Assembly: GCF_014207745.1 (NCBI RefSeq)
Contig: NZ_JACHJB010000001.1
Location: forward strand, 2,232,001 to 2,296,000
Length of the DNA stretch: 64,000 bases
Direction: 5' to 3'
DNA from: Nonomuraea muscovyensis
Lineage (GTDB): Bacteria > Actinomycetota > Actinomycetes > Streptosporangiales > Streptosporangiaceae
Shown here: positions 8,850 to 16,599 of the stretch, piece after piece
Position numbering within the stretch: the stretch's first letter is position 1
Layout of the letters: each line of letters opens with the position of its first letter
Notes under the pieces: generated by a model
Database searches by the model: none
What the model saw: the letters and a program-made list of their open reading frames with translations, nothing else
What the model was told of the DNA's origin: nothing
Translations under genes and position numbers: made by a program

Positions 8850-10469
8850 CTAGGGGCGGATCGTTTCAGAGCGGCGGAACAGGTGCCGCCTCCCCTCGGC
8901 CCGGAACCGCGCCCGCGCCCGGACCTGCGTGCCACGGGCCCGTTTCAGCCCGCCGCCGACGTCGAAGACCGCGGTGTACGACTCGCCCGGCCTGAGCGTC
9001 ACCGACTTCGGCCCGGTGGCGCGGCGCCCGTCGAGCGTGACCTCGACCTGCCGCCACGACACCGCCGACCCGTTGCGCAGCGTCACCATGACCTGCCCGT
9101 CCACCCCGAGCACGGCCAGCCCGTACGGCAGGCGCGGGTCCGCCCCGATCGACGCGTCGAGCCGGGCCAGCAGCTCCTCGGCCAGTTCGGGCCGCTCGGC
9201 GGACAGGTCGCGGCGCTCGCCGGGGTCGGCGGCGAGGTCGTACAGCTCCACCCGGCCCCGGGGGCCCGCGCCCGCGATGCCCGGCGCGAACCTGATCAGC
9301 TTCCAGTCGCCGTGCCGGATCGCCTGCATCTTGCGTGGCCGGTTCCACACCAGGTGGTCGCGCTCGGGCGCCCCGTCGCCGGTCAGCAGACCCCGGAACG
9401 AGCGGCCGTCCAGCCCCGCCGGCGCCGGCACGCCCGCCAGGTCGGCCAGCGTGGGCAGCACGTCCCAGAAGGCCACCGGCGTGCTCTCGACGCGCGGGGA
9501 CAGCCGGGGCGACCAGGCGATCATCGGCACGCGGATGCCGCCCTCGTACAGGTCGCGCTTGTCGCCCCGCCACGGGCCGTTGGAGTCGAACAGCTCGGGC
9601 GTCACGCCCTTCTCGTGGTGCGGGCCGTTGTCGCTGGTGAACAGCACCAGCGTCCGCCCGGCCACCCCGGCCTCGCGCAGGGTGGCGACCAGCGTCGCCA
9701 CGTCGGCGTCGAGCCGCGACACCTGGGCGGCGTGCCGGCGGTTGGCGCGGGTCCAGGGGCGGTTCTCGTACGGGCCGGCGTCTCCCGGGACCACGCTCGG
9801 GGAGTGGGGCAGGTTGCTGGCGTAGTAGAGCAGGAACGGACTGCCGGCCCGGCGCCTGATGAAGTCGGCCGCCCGCCGCCTGAACAGGTCGGGCGCGTAC
9901 GCCGTGCGGCCGAGCCGGACCCGCTCGCCGTCGCGCCACAGGTAGTCGGGGTAGTACTCGTGGGCGTGGCGGTGGCCGATGTAGCCGAAGAACTCCTCGA
10001 ACCCGCGGGCGTTGGGATGCGACACCTGGTCCGGCTCCTCGGGCCCGAAGCCCCACTTGCCGATGCAGGCGGTGTGGTAGCCGGCCAGCCGCAGCAGCTC
10101 GGCGAAGGTGAGGTCGGCCTCGGTGAACGAGCGCTGCTGCCCGCCCTCGGGATTCTCGCGGACGGTGCCGTGACCGGCGTGCAGGCCGGTGAGCAGGGCG
10201 GAACGCGACGGCGCGCACAGGGGCGCGCCGGAGTAGGCGGCCTCGAACCTGACTCCCTCCTCGGCGAGCCGGTCCAGGAACGGGGTGCGGATCTTGCGCT
10301 GACCCTGGCTGCCGATCTCACCCCAGCCCAGGTCGTCCGCGAGGACGACGACGACGTTGGGCCGGTCGGGCAGGGCGGCGGCCGCGTGGGCCGTCCCGGC
10401 GACGGGCGGGACGGCCAGGGTGGCCAGAGTGCCGGTGAGGAAGGTGCGGCGCGAGGGCCCGACGATCAT
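8850..10469 (-). CDS. Tat-exported sulfatase (arylsulfatase family)
   Basis: A 539-residue alkaline-phosphatase-superfamily sulfatase when started at the ATG at 10469, which has GAAGG 8 bases upstream. The N-terminus carries a twin-arginine signal (SRRTFLTG at about residues 6-13, hydrophobic core, AHA cleavage region near 27-30). The metal site starts in VVVLADDLGWG, and the catalytic CAPSR at 85-89 provides the cysteine converted to formylglycine. GKWGFG and TSDNGPH motifs follow. The frame continues upstream without any stop into the sulfotransferase at 10470-11450, but an internal Tat signal would be useless, so separate initiation is more likely. Substrate is an unknown sulfate ester outside the membrane. 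Confidence 0.9.
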   Translation of the reverse strand: MIVGPSRRTFLTGTLATLAVPPVAGTAHAAAALPDRPNVVVVLADDLGWGEIGSQGQRKIRTPFLDRLAEEGVRFEAAYSGAPLCAPSRSALLTGLHAGHGTVRENPEGGQQRSFTEADLTFAELLRLAGYHTACIGKWGFGPEEPDQVSHPNARGFEEFFGYIGHRHAHEYYPDYLWRDGERVRLGRTAYAPDLFRRRAADFIRRRAGSPFLLYYASNLPHSPSVVPGDAGPYENRPWTRANRRHAAQVSRLDADVATLVATLREAGVAGRTLVLFTSDNGPHHEKGVTPELFDSNGPWRGDKRDLYEGGIRVPMIAWSPRLSPRVESTPVAFWDVLPTLADLAGVPAPAGLDGRSFRGLLTGDGAPERDHLVWNRPRKMQAIRHGDWKLIRFAPGIAGAGPRGRVELYDLAADPGERRDLSAERPELAEELLARLDASIGADPRLPYGLAVLGVDGQVMVTLRNGSAVSWRQVEVTLDGRRATGPKSVTLRPGESYTAVFDVGGGLKRARGTQVRARARFRAEGRRHLFRRSETIRP

Positions 10470-11450
10470 GGGGGATACCTTCTGGGCACCGGGCGATCGG
10501 CGAGCGAACACCCGGAGGACGGGAGGGGAACACGTGGGCGAAGCAGGGCAGGGGCGGATCAGGGCAGGCCAGAGGTAGCCCCACAGACCGCAGATCTCCC
10601 TCAGCTCGGCCGGGACCTCCGCGGGGGACGGCAGTGGGCGGGCCTCGACGACCGTGCCACTGCGAATCTTGTCACGCCAGTCGCCGATGCCCTTCACGAA
10701 TCCCCCGTGATCCTGCCGGCCGTAGTCGAGCATGGCGGGCTCCCAGCCGACGCCGAGGTGGTCGCACAGGCCGCGCAGCACGGCCTCCGGGTCGGCGACG
10801 AGGTCCTCGTACCTGACGGTCGGCCCGTCCAGGTGGGTGCGGGCCTCCTGCAGGTAGGTCATGTAGGCCAGCGTGCGGGGCACGGCCTCGGCCACGGGCC
10901 GGTTCTCGGGGTCCGCCTCGTGCCACGACCGCACGATGGACGCGGGGTACCGCAGCAGGAAGACGAACCGCGCGTCGGGCCAGCAGGTCGCGATGCGCCG
11001 CCAGGCGAAGACGTTGCTGGGCGTCTTCTCCACCAGGACGGGCTTGCCGCTGCGGGTCAGTTCCCGGTGCAGGAGGCGGTCCCACACGATGTGCTCGATG
11101 TCGCTGTGGGTGTGGCCGAGGTGCGTCATCGCCTGCCGTACCGGGTCGGTGGTCAGGCCGACGGTCGTGCGGCGGAAGTGCGTCTCGATGGGCGAGTGGA
11201 TCCGCGAGTGGCTGTTCAGCATGACCCGCAGCAGCGTGGAGCCGGAGCGGACGGACGACAGCAGGAACACCGGCCGGCGCAGCAGCCGGTCGAAGGCGGG
11301 GTCCACGGGCGGGCGCACGACGTCGTCCGGCAGCCGTCGCGCCTCGGGCGCCGGCTTGGGCAGTGGCGGCGGCCGCCGGTGCACGCGGCGCGTCAGCGTG
11401 TATCCGGTCAGCCCTTCGAGGGTGGCGTTGGCCCTGTACCTCCAGCTCAT
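10470..11450 (-). CDS. PAPS-dependent sulfotransferase, stop codon replaced by TGG
   Basis: A sulfotransferase of about 293 residues starting at ATG 11450 (MSWRYRANA), with the 5'-phosphosulfate loop SSVRSGSTLLR and the 3'-phosphate segment FLLRYPASIVRSW. It is clearly paralogous to the gene at 48240-49088, which ends GYL followed by TGA. Here the equivalent GYL is followed by TGG (10569-10571) and translation could continue through a 34-residue proline-rich stretch into the sulfatase start. Thus the boundary given is the last base before the sulfatase ATG, not a real stop. Either a point mutation created a read-through frame or there is a base-call error. Acceptor substrate unknown. Confidence 0.85.
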
Positions 11451-11530
11451 GGGCACGCACCGTAGACACCTGCCGTGAACCCCGGGTGAAGCGAAGCTGT
11501 GAAGACGTCCTCGGTTTACCCACGGCTATC

Positions 11531-11560
11531 TTGACCGTTCGTTCTAAATAGGGCTAGGGT
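11531..11560 (+). promoter_or_regulatory. Promoter and overlapping TetR operator for the leaderless tetR gene
   Basis: TTGACC (11531-11536) and TAGGGT (11555-11560) are separated by 18 bases, placing the transcription start at about the GTG at 11568, so the mRNA is probably leaderless. The spacer contains ACCGTTCGTTCTA, a TetR-type half-palindrome that also occurs as AACGATCGGTCTA at 12190-12202. Autorepression by the TetR protein is inferred. Confidence 0.6.
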
Positions 11561-11567
11561 TCCGTAC

Positions 11568-12146
11568 GTGGCCAGGACCAAGGAATTCGATCCGGACACC
11601 GCCCTGCGCGCCGCGCTGGAGCTGTTCTGGGAACGCGGCTACGAGGCGACCTCGATGGCCGACCTCGTGGAGCGGCTGGGCATCGGGCGGGCGAGCCTCT
11701 ACGCCACGTTCGGCGGCAAGCACGAGCTGTACATGCGGGCGCTGCAGCACTACCTGGAGACCAGTGACCCGTCGCCGATCGAGCTGCTGTCGCAGCCCGG
11801 CCCGGCCCTGCCCGCCGTCCGGCGCCTGGTGGAGCTGTACGCGGCCGAGTCGGCGTCCGGCGCGGGCAGGCGCGGCTGCATGATCGTCAACGCGGCAGCC
11901 GAGCTGCTGCCGCGCGACGAGGAGGTGCGCCGCCTGGTCGACCGCAACTGGGACGGCCTGGAGATGGCGCTGACCACGGCGCTGATCCGGGCGCGGGCGC
12001 AGGGCGAGCTGGCGGCGGGCAAGGACCCGCAGGCACTGGCGAGATTCCTGCTCGTGGTGCTGCAGGGCATGCGACTGATGGGCAAGGCCTCGGCCGACCC
12101 CGCGCGGATGCGTGACGCGGCCGCGCAGGCGCTCAGCCTGCTCTGA
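11568..12146 (+). CDS. TetR-family repressor
   Basis: A 192-residue TetR regulator. The N-terminal helix-turn-helix spans FDPDTALRAALELFWERGY through RASLYATFGGKHELYMRAL (about residues 7-58), with a C-terminal ligand-binding domain containing RRGCMIVNAAAEL, the signature of the TetR_C subgroup that often senses quinones or electrophiles. Starts with GTG at 11568, without a Shine-Dalgarno, consistent with a leaderless transcript. It heads an operon with the MFS exporter at 12175 and the SDR at 13536, the standard layout for a drug- or electrophile-responsive efflux module. Matching operator-like sites lie upstream of this gene and over the start of the exporter. Confidence 0.93.
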   Translation: MARTKEFDPDTALRAALELFWERGYEATSMADLVERLGIGRASLYATFGGKHELYMRALQHYLETSDPSPIELLSQPGPALPAVRRLVELYAAESASGAGRRGCMIVNAAAELLPRDEEVRRLVDRNWDGLEMALTTALIRARAQGELAAGKDPQALARFLLVVLQGMRLMGKASADPARMRDAAAQALSLL

Positions 12147-12174
12147 TCCCGCCCTGCCGTCGAAAGGCTTTCGG

Positions 12175-13539
12175 ATGCCCTCAATCTTGAACGATCGGTC
12201 TATTATACGCGCTCCCATCTTCGTGGTCCTCGGAGCCGTACAGGTCGTCCTCATCGCCTCCATCACCCTGCTCGTCGTCCCGCTCCCCGCGATCCAGCGG
12301 GAGATGGGGCTCGGCCGGCCCGACCTCGCGCTGCTCACCTCCGCCTACGGCCTGTCGTTCAGCGGCCTGCTGCTGCTCGGCGGCAGGCTCGCCGACCTTC
12401 ACGGGCACCGGCGCCTCTTCGTGGCCGGGATGGCCGTCTTCGGCGCGGCCTCGGCCCTGTCCGCCGTCGCGCCCGGCTTCGCCGCGCTGCTGCTCGGCAG
12501 GTTCGCCCAGGGGGCCGGCGCGGCGCTCGCGGCGCCGGCGGCGCTGGCGCTCGCCCGGTCGATGGTGCCGGACCCGGCGCGGCTGCCCCGCGTGCTGGCC
12601 GTGTGGGGGACGCTGTCGGTGACCGGCGCGACGGCCGGCAGCCTGCTCTCCGGCGTCGTCGTGGCGCTCGCGTCGTGGCGGTGGGCGTTCGCCCTCCCGG
12701 TGGTGGTGCCGGTGCTCGCCGTGGCGGCGGTCCGGCGGCTCCCCGCGGACACGCCCCGGCGGGCCCGGCTCGACGTCGCGGGGGCGGTGCTCGCCACCGC
12801 GGGCATGGTCGCGCTGAGCTACGGGCTGCTGCACGGCACCCCGGTCCCGGCGGCCGCGGGCGGGCTGCTGCTGGCGGCGTTCGTCGCCGTGGAGGCCCGC
12901 ACGGCCGCGCCGCTGCTGCCCCTGGCCTTCCTCGCGTCGCCGGCGCGGGCGGCCGCGCTGCTCGCGATACTCGTCACGGCGGCGGCCAGCGCCACCCACA
13001 TGTTCTTCCTGACCCTGTGGTTCCAGCAGGTGCGCGGCATGTCGCCGCTGCTCACCAGCGCGGCGTTCGCGCCCTACCTGCTGGTCTTCGCCATGGGGCC
13101 GGTCTCCGGACGGCTGACCGGCCGGTTCGGCGCCCGCGCCGTGACCGCCTGCGGACTCCTCCTGGGAGCGGCGGCCATGGCGCTGTTCAGCCTGATCGAG
13201 GCGGACACCCCGTACACCGGCGTGGTGCTCGCCGGGCTGCTGCTCTTCCCCGTCGCGTCCGGCCTGGCCTTCTCGGGCGCGACCGTGGCCGCGCTCGACG
13301 GGGTGCCCCGCCGGCAGGCCGGGCTCGGCGGTGGCCTGCTCAACACCGCCATGGAGGCCGGGCCCACCGTCGGGCTGGCCACCCTCGCCGCCGTCGCCGC
13401 GGCCGTCACCGGGCCCCGCCAGGACCCGGCCGCGATCACCGAAGGGTACGCGGCCGCGCTGGCGGTCGCCGCTCTCGTCTTCACCCTCACCGCGGCGCTG
13501 GTCGGCGTCGCGCGATCACCTGGAAAGAGGTTGGCATGA
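12175..13539 (+). CDS. MFS drug efflux transporter (DHA2-like)
   Basis: A 454-residue integral membrane protein with about 12-14 hydrophobic helices. The cytoplasmic loop after helix 2 reads GGRLADLHGHRRLF, the MFS motif A, and the helix-5 region GATAGSLLSGVVVALASWRWAF matches the antiporter motif C of QacA/EmrB-type pumps. The ATG at 12175 has GAAAGG upstream, but a TetR-like operator lies inside its first codons, so an alternative GTG at 12223 (codon 17), just before the first membrane helix, cannot be excluded. Its stop overlaps the SDR start in ATGA, implying coupled translation. Substrate is unknown. Confidence 0.93.
   Translation: MPSILNDRSIIRAPIFVVLGAVQVVLIASITLLVVPLPAIQREMGLGRPDLALLTSAYGLSFSGLLLLGGRLADLHGHRRLFVAGMAVFGAASALSAVAPGFAALLLGRFAQGAGAALAAPAALALARSMVPDPARLPRVLAVWGTLSVTGATAGSLLSGVVVALASWRWAFALPVVVPVLAVAAVRRLPADTPRRARLDVAGAVLATAGMVALSYGLLHGTPVPAAAGGLLLAAFVAVEARTAAPLLPLAFLASPARAAALLAILVTAAASATHMFFLTLWFQQVRGMSPLLTSAAFAPYLLVFAMGPVSGRLTGRFGARAVTACGLLLGAAAMALFSLIEADTPYTGVVLAGLLLFPVASGLAFSGATVAALDGVPRRQAGLGGGLLNTAMEAGPTVGLATLAAVAAAVTGPRQDPAAITEGYAAALAVAALVFTLTAALVGVARSPGKRLA
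12187..12204 (+). promoter_or_regulatory. Second TetR operator-like site over the exporter start
   Basis: TTGAACGATCGGTCTA matches TTGACCGTTCGTTCTA of the tetR promoter at 13 of 16 positions and contains the palindromic core CGATCG. It lies within the first ten codons of the annotated exporter frame. TATTAT at 12201 could be a -10 for an internal promoter leading to the GTG at 12223. The operator role is inferred from the match. Confidence 0.45.
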
Positions 13540-14282
13540 GGTTCGCAGAAAAGTCCGTCCTGGTCACCGGTGGCGGCTCCGGCATCGGCCGGGCCACCGC
13601 CCTCGCCTTCGCCCGGGAGGGCGCGCGGGTCGTGGTGGCCGGGCGTGGCCGGGAGCCGCTGGAGCAGACGGTCAAGCTGGCCGAGGAGGCGGGCGGGCAG
13701 GCCACCGCCATCACGGCCGACGTCACGCGCCCCGCCGACGTCGAGCGGCTGGTCGCCGGCGCCGTCTCGGCGTACGGGGGGCTGGACGTCGCCGTCAACA
13801 ACGCCGGCATCCTGACCTTCGGGCCGGTGGCGGAGATGGACGAGGCCGACTGGGCGCGGACGTTCGAGGTGAACGTCACCGGCGTGATGCTGTCGATGAA
13901 GTACGAGATCAGGCACATGCGGGCCGCCGGCGGCGGCGTCATCGTGAACGTCAGCTCCAACCTCGGGCCGTTCAAGCGGATCCCCGGGATGGGCGCGTAC
14001 GCGGCCAGCAAGGCGGCCGTCAGCGCGCTGACCCGCACCGCGGCGCTGGAGTGCGTCGGGGACGGCATCCGGATCAACGCGGTCAGCCCCGGACCGCACG
14101 ACACCGACATGTCGAGGCTTCCGGGCGAGACGGAGGAGGAGCGGGCGGCCCGGCTGGGGCTGCCGATCGGGCGCGTCGGGACGCTGCGGGAGGCGGCGGG
14201 CGCGATCCTCTGGCTCGCCTCGGACGACGCCGGCTTCGCCGTGGGCCACGACCTCGTCGTGGACGGCGGCGCCACCGCCTGA
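13536..14282 (+). CDS. Short-chain dehydrogenase/reductase
   Basis: A 248-residue classical SDR. The cofactor loop is TGGGSGIG (about residues 11-18), NNAG follows near 90, the catalytic Ser lies in NVSSNLG, and the YAASK motif supplies Tyr and Lys. The C-terminal SDDAGFAVGHDLVVDGG is typical of FabG-like members. No Arg is obvious at the dinucleotide 2'-phosphate position, so cofactor preference is open. The ATG overlaps the exporter stop in ATGA, so it is the third gene of the TetR-controlled operon; detoxification of a carbonyl compound that also induces the pump is a reasonable inference. Confidence 0.95.
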   Translation: MRFAEKSVLVTGGGSGIGRATALAFAREGARVVVAGRGREPLEQTVKLAEEAGGQATAITADVTRPADVERLVAGAVSAYGGLDVAVNNAGILTFGPVAEMDEADWARTFEVNVTGVMLSMKYEIRHMRAAGGGVIVNVSSNLGPFKRIPGMGAYAASKAAVSALTRTAALECVGDGIRINAVSPGPHDTDMSRLPGETEEERAARLGLPIGRVGTLREAAGAILWLASDDAGFAVGHDLVVDGGATA

Positions 14283-14424
14283 CACCCCCGCCCAGGCCCC
14301 CGGGAGAGGCCGACTCCCCCGGTCGGGGCGGCGCCGGGAGGGTCACAGGGCGGGGGTCGCGGGGCGGTGTGGGCTGGGGTGGTCCTGCCCGGGGGCGGCG
14401 GCGATCGAGGATGCCGGGTGCGGA

Positions 14425-14445
14425 CCCCTGGCTTCAGCCATGGGG
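14425..14445 (+). repeat. Left-end hairpin of the IS200/IS605-like element
   Basis: CCCC-TGGCT-TC-AGCCA-T-GGGG: a 9-bp stem with two-base loop and one unpaired T on the 3' arm. The paired hairpin at 14741-14761 shows the same layout with compensating arm bases. Confidence 0.65.
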
Positions 14446-14529
14446 GTAAGCCCGGCACGGGAGTGCCCGCCAGGGCGTGAGCGTGTGTTGACGGGAACGG
14501 ACTGCGGCAGCGCGCCTGGCAACGGTATG

Positions 14530-14771
14530 GTGGGTCGTGGTCGAACACGTGAGTGATAACCAAGCTCGCGGGGGAGGCCGAGGCAGTTTCTACTCACCGC
14601 CGGGAGGGCGGAGTTCGCGCAGCCCGGACCGGGTGTGCGGGCTGGGGCGTGGAAACCCGTGCGAGCGGGGCCGGAAGGCGAATCGCCAAGCGACAGCGTC
14701 GCGACCATGCGCGTGGCCGCACGGTTGGGACGGCTGGAATCCCCCGGATTCATCCGTGGGGAGCGCTTCAA
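14530..14771 (+). ncRNA. Candidate orphan omega-RNA (reRNA) scaffold
   Basis: In TnpB-carrying IS605 elements, the guide RNA scaffold runs into the right end and the guide is the sequence just past the element. Here the 240 bases before the right end have no gene but contain several self-complementary GC blocks (for example CCGGACCGGG and GGCGAATCGCC) and end in the right-end hairpin. If transcribed, the guide would begin at about 14772, just upstream of the next gene. This is inferred from position and structure only; the 5' end is arbitrary and no transcription evidence exists. Confidence 0.35.
14741..14761 (+). repeat. Right-end hairpin of the IS200/IS605-like element
   Basis: CCCC-CGGAT-TC-ATCCG-T-GGGG: same architecture as the left hairpin, followed by AGCGCTTCAA. 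The TCAA ending 10 bases after the stem resembles the right cleavage site of IS608. Confidence 0.65.
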
Positions 14772-14785
14772 CATAATGGGCGCTC

Positions 14786-16369
14786 GTGAAGCGCCGTAAC
14801 TTCCTCGCCCTCGCCGCGACCGCCGGGCTGGTCGCCGCCGCCTGCGACCCCGGGCCGGGCTCCCGGTGGGGCCTCGGAGGGCGGCCCGGGCCCGGGTTCG
14901 AGGAGGACACCGGGCCGGGGGCCGAACCGGGAGCCGGGGACACCGGGTCGGGGACCACGGTCGGGGTGCGGGGGGACGCCGAGGAACTGGCGGGCTTGCA
15001 GAACCCGCTCATGGTCCCGCCGCTGATCGACCCGGAGCCGGGGCCGGACGGCGTGCGGCGGTTCGAGCTGACCGCGCAGGCCGGGCGGTCACGACTGCTG
15101 CCCGGCCGCACCACCCCCACCTGGGGCTTCAACGGCGACGTCCTCGGGCCGACGATCAGGGTGCGGCGCGGCGACGTGGTGCAAGTGGCCGTGACGAACG
15201 CCCTGGACGAGACGACCGACGTGCACTGGCACGGCATGCGCCTGCCCGCCGCGGTGGCCGGTGGCCCGCACCGGCCGATCGCGAGCGGCGAGACGTGGAC
15301 CGAGCGCTGGATCGTGGACCAGCCCGCCACCACCGCCTGGTACCACCCCTACCCGCTCGGCAGGACCGCCGGGCATGCCGGTCGCGGTCTGGCCGGCATG
15401 CTGGTCGTGGACGACTACACCCGGCGTCGCGGCCTGCCGTCCGCGTACGGGGTGGACGACATCCCGCTCATCCTGCAGGACGCGCGCCTCGCCCCTGACG
15501 GCTCGCTCGCCGGCGAGGCCCGGCTCGGCGCGGGCGGTGCCGGCGGTGGGGAGGGCGGTTTCGTGCTGGTCAACGGCACGGCCGGCCCGTTCCTGGACGT
15601 CATCTCGGAGCGGGTGCGGTTCCGGGTGGTGAACGGCTCCGGCACGCGGGTGTTCGACCTGGCCTTCGGCGACGGCAGGCCGTTCCACGTGGTGGGCAAC
15701 GACGCGGGCCTGCTGGCCGCCTCGGTGGAGGTGAGCAGGGTCTCGGTCGCGCCCGGCGAGCGCGTCGAGCTGGTGGCGGCCTTCCTGCACGGTGAGACCG
15801 TGCTGCTGCGCGACCTCGGCGGCCCCCCGGACCCCGGGCAGGGCGGCGCCGCCCTGCTGAAGATCGTCGTGGCTCCCCGGCTCACCGCGTCGCGCCCGGT
15901 GCCGCGCCGGCCGGCGGTGGGCCTGCTGCCGATCGAGGTGCCGCCGGGCGCCCGGGTGCGGCGGTTCCGGCCGGACGGCCGGGGGTCCGGGAACACGGAC
16001 CTGACCCGGATCGACCTGGTGGTGCCCGCCGCCGCCACGGAGGTCTGGGAGATCGACAACCCCGGCGACGCCGGCACGTTCCACCTGCAGGGGGCGACCT
16101 TCCAGGTGCTGGACGTGGCCGGCGACCCGGCGCCGCCGCACGCCCAGGGGTACAAGGACACGGTCTACCTGCCCGCCCGCGCGGCGGTCCGGCTGGCCGT
16201 GCGCTTCGGGGGACTCGCCGACCCGGGCGCGCCGTACCTGTACCACTTCCGCACGCTCGGTTCGGCGGGCGCGGGGACGACGGGCCAGTTCGTGATCGTC
16301 CAGCCGGGTGAGGAGGCCCGGACGCCGCGCACGCTGCCACCCCGCGACACACCCGACGATCTTCAATAA
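14786..16369 (+). CDS. Multicopper-oxidase-fold lipoprotein lacking copper ligands (FtsP/SufI-like)
   Basis: A 527-residue protein with cupredoxin domains. The N-terminus has a Tat-like RRNFLAL stretch and a lipobox ending at Cys20. The first copper motif HWHG is kept at 147-150, but the second reads YHPY (186-189) instead of YHPH, the third FHLQ (432-435) instead of HPFHxHG, and the HCHxxxHxxxGM motif is YHFRTLGSAGAGTT (486-499). Thus the type 1 site and most of the trinuclear site are gone. E. coli FtsP is a known copper-free member of this fold; a structural rather than oxidase role is inferred. The GTG at 14786 follows CATAAT by 8 bases, suggesting a leaderless transcript, and lies 14 bases past the insertion element. 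Confidence 0.88.
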   Translation: MKRRNFLALAATAGLVAAACDPGPGSRWGLGGRPGPGFEEDTGPGAEPGAGDTGSGTTVGVRGDAEELAGLQNPLMVPPLIDPEPGPDGVRRFELTAQAGRSRLLPGRTTPTWGFNGDVLGPTIRVRRGDVVQVAVTNALDETTDVHWHGMRLPAAVAGGPHRPIASGETWTERWIVDQPATTAWYHPYPLGRTAGHAGRGLAGMLVVDDYTRRRGLPSAYGVDDIPLILQDARLAPDGSLAGEARLGAGGAGGGEGGFVLVNGTAGPFLDVISERVRFRVVNGSGTRVFDLAFGDGRPFHVVGNDAGLLAASVEVSRVSVAPGERVELVAAFLHGETVLLRDLGGPPDPGQGGAALLKIVVAPRLTASRPVPRRPAVGLLPIEVPPGARVRRFRPDGRGSGNTDLTRIDLVVPAAATEVWEIDNPGDAGTFHLQGATFQVLDVAGDPAPPHAQGYKDTVYLPARAAVRLAVRFGGLADPGAPYLYHFRTLGSAGAGTTGQFVIVQPGEEARTPRTLPPRDTPDDLQ

Positions 16370-16599
16370 GGCGGATAAATCACCATATCAAGCATTAAGG
16401 ATTCCTTTATCGCGCCCTGACGGCAAATAGGGGTAGCCCTCGCGACGGCGTTCTTGATAAACATTCACGCGCCGCCTCGCGGGGCTTTCCTGAACCGGCC
16501 ATCCATTAAGGGCGATAGTGAGCGAACCGATTCAGCACCAGGCTCAACGGACGCGCGCAGGTCGCCGGAGGCGGCTCTCTCGGCGACGGGAGCACGCCG

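Larger units (their letters stand above)
14406..14771 (+). mobile_element. Transposase-less IS200/IS605-like element (candidate)
   Basis: This interval between the SDR and the oxidase-fold gene holds no convincing gene but has two hairpins of the same unusual design near its ends: CCCC, a 5-base arm, loop TC, the complementary arm, an unpaired T, then GGGG (14425-14445 and 14741-14761). Arms differ in sequence (TGGCT and CGGAT) but keep pairing. Subterminal hairpins with an extrahelical T are the substrates of Y1 TnpA transposases. TCAA lies at 14768-14771, 10 bases after the right hairpin, matching the IS608 right cleavage geometry. The left boundary is only estimated from IS608 spacing. No tnpA or tnpB is present, so movement would need enzymes in trans. 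Confidence 0.6.

Noticed and set aside
7719..11465. 1248-codon plus-strand open frame
   Set aside because: It shadows the ECF42 sigma gene in another frame and then runs antisense through the sulfatase and sulfotransferase; composition is Arg/Pro/Gly-rich noise.
14786..16369. Active laccase or copper oxidase
   Set aside because: Three of the four copper motifs have lost their ligands.
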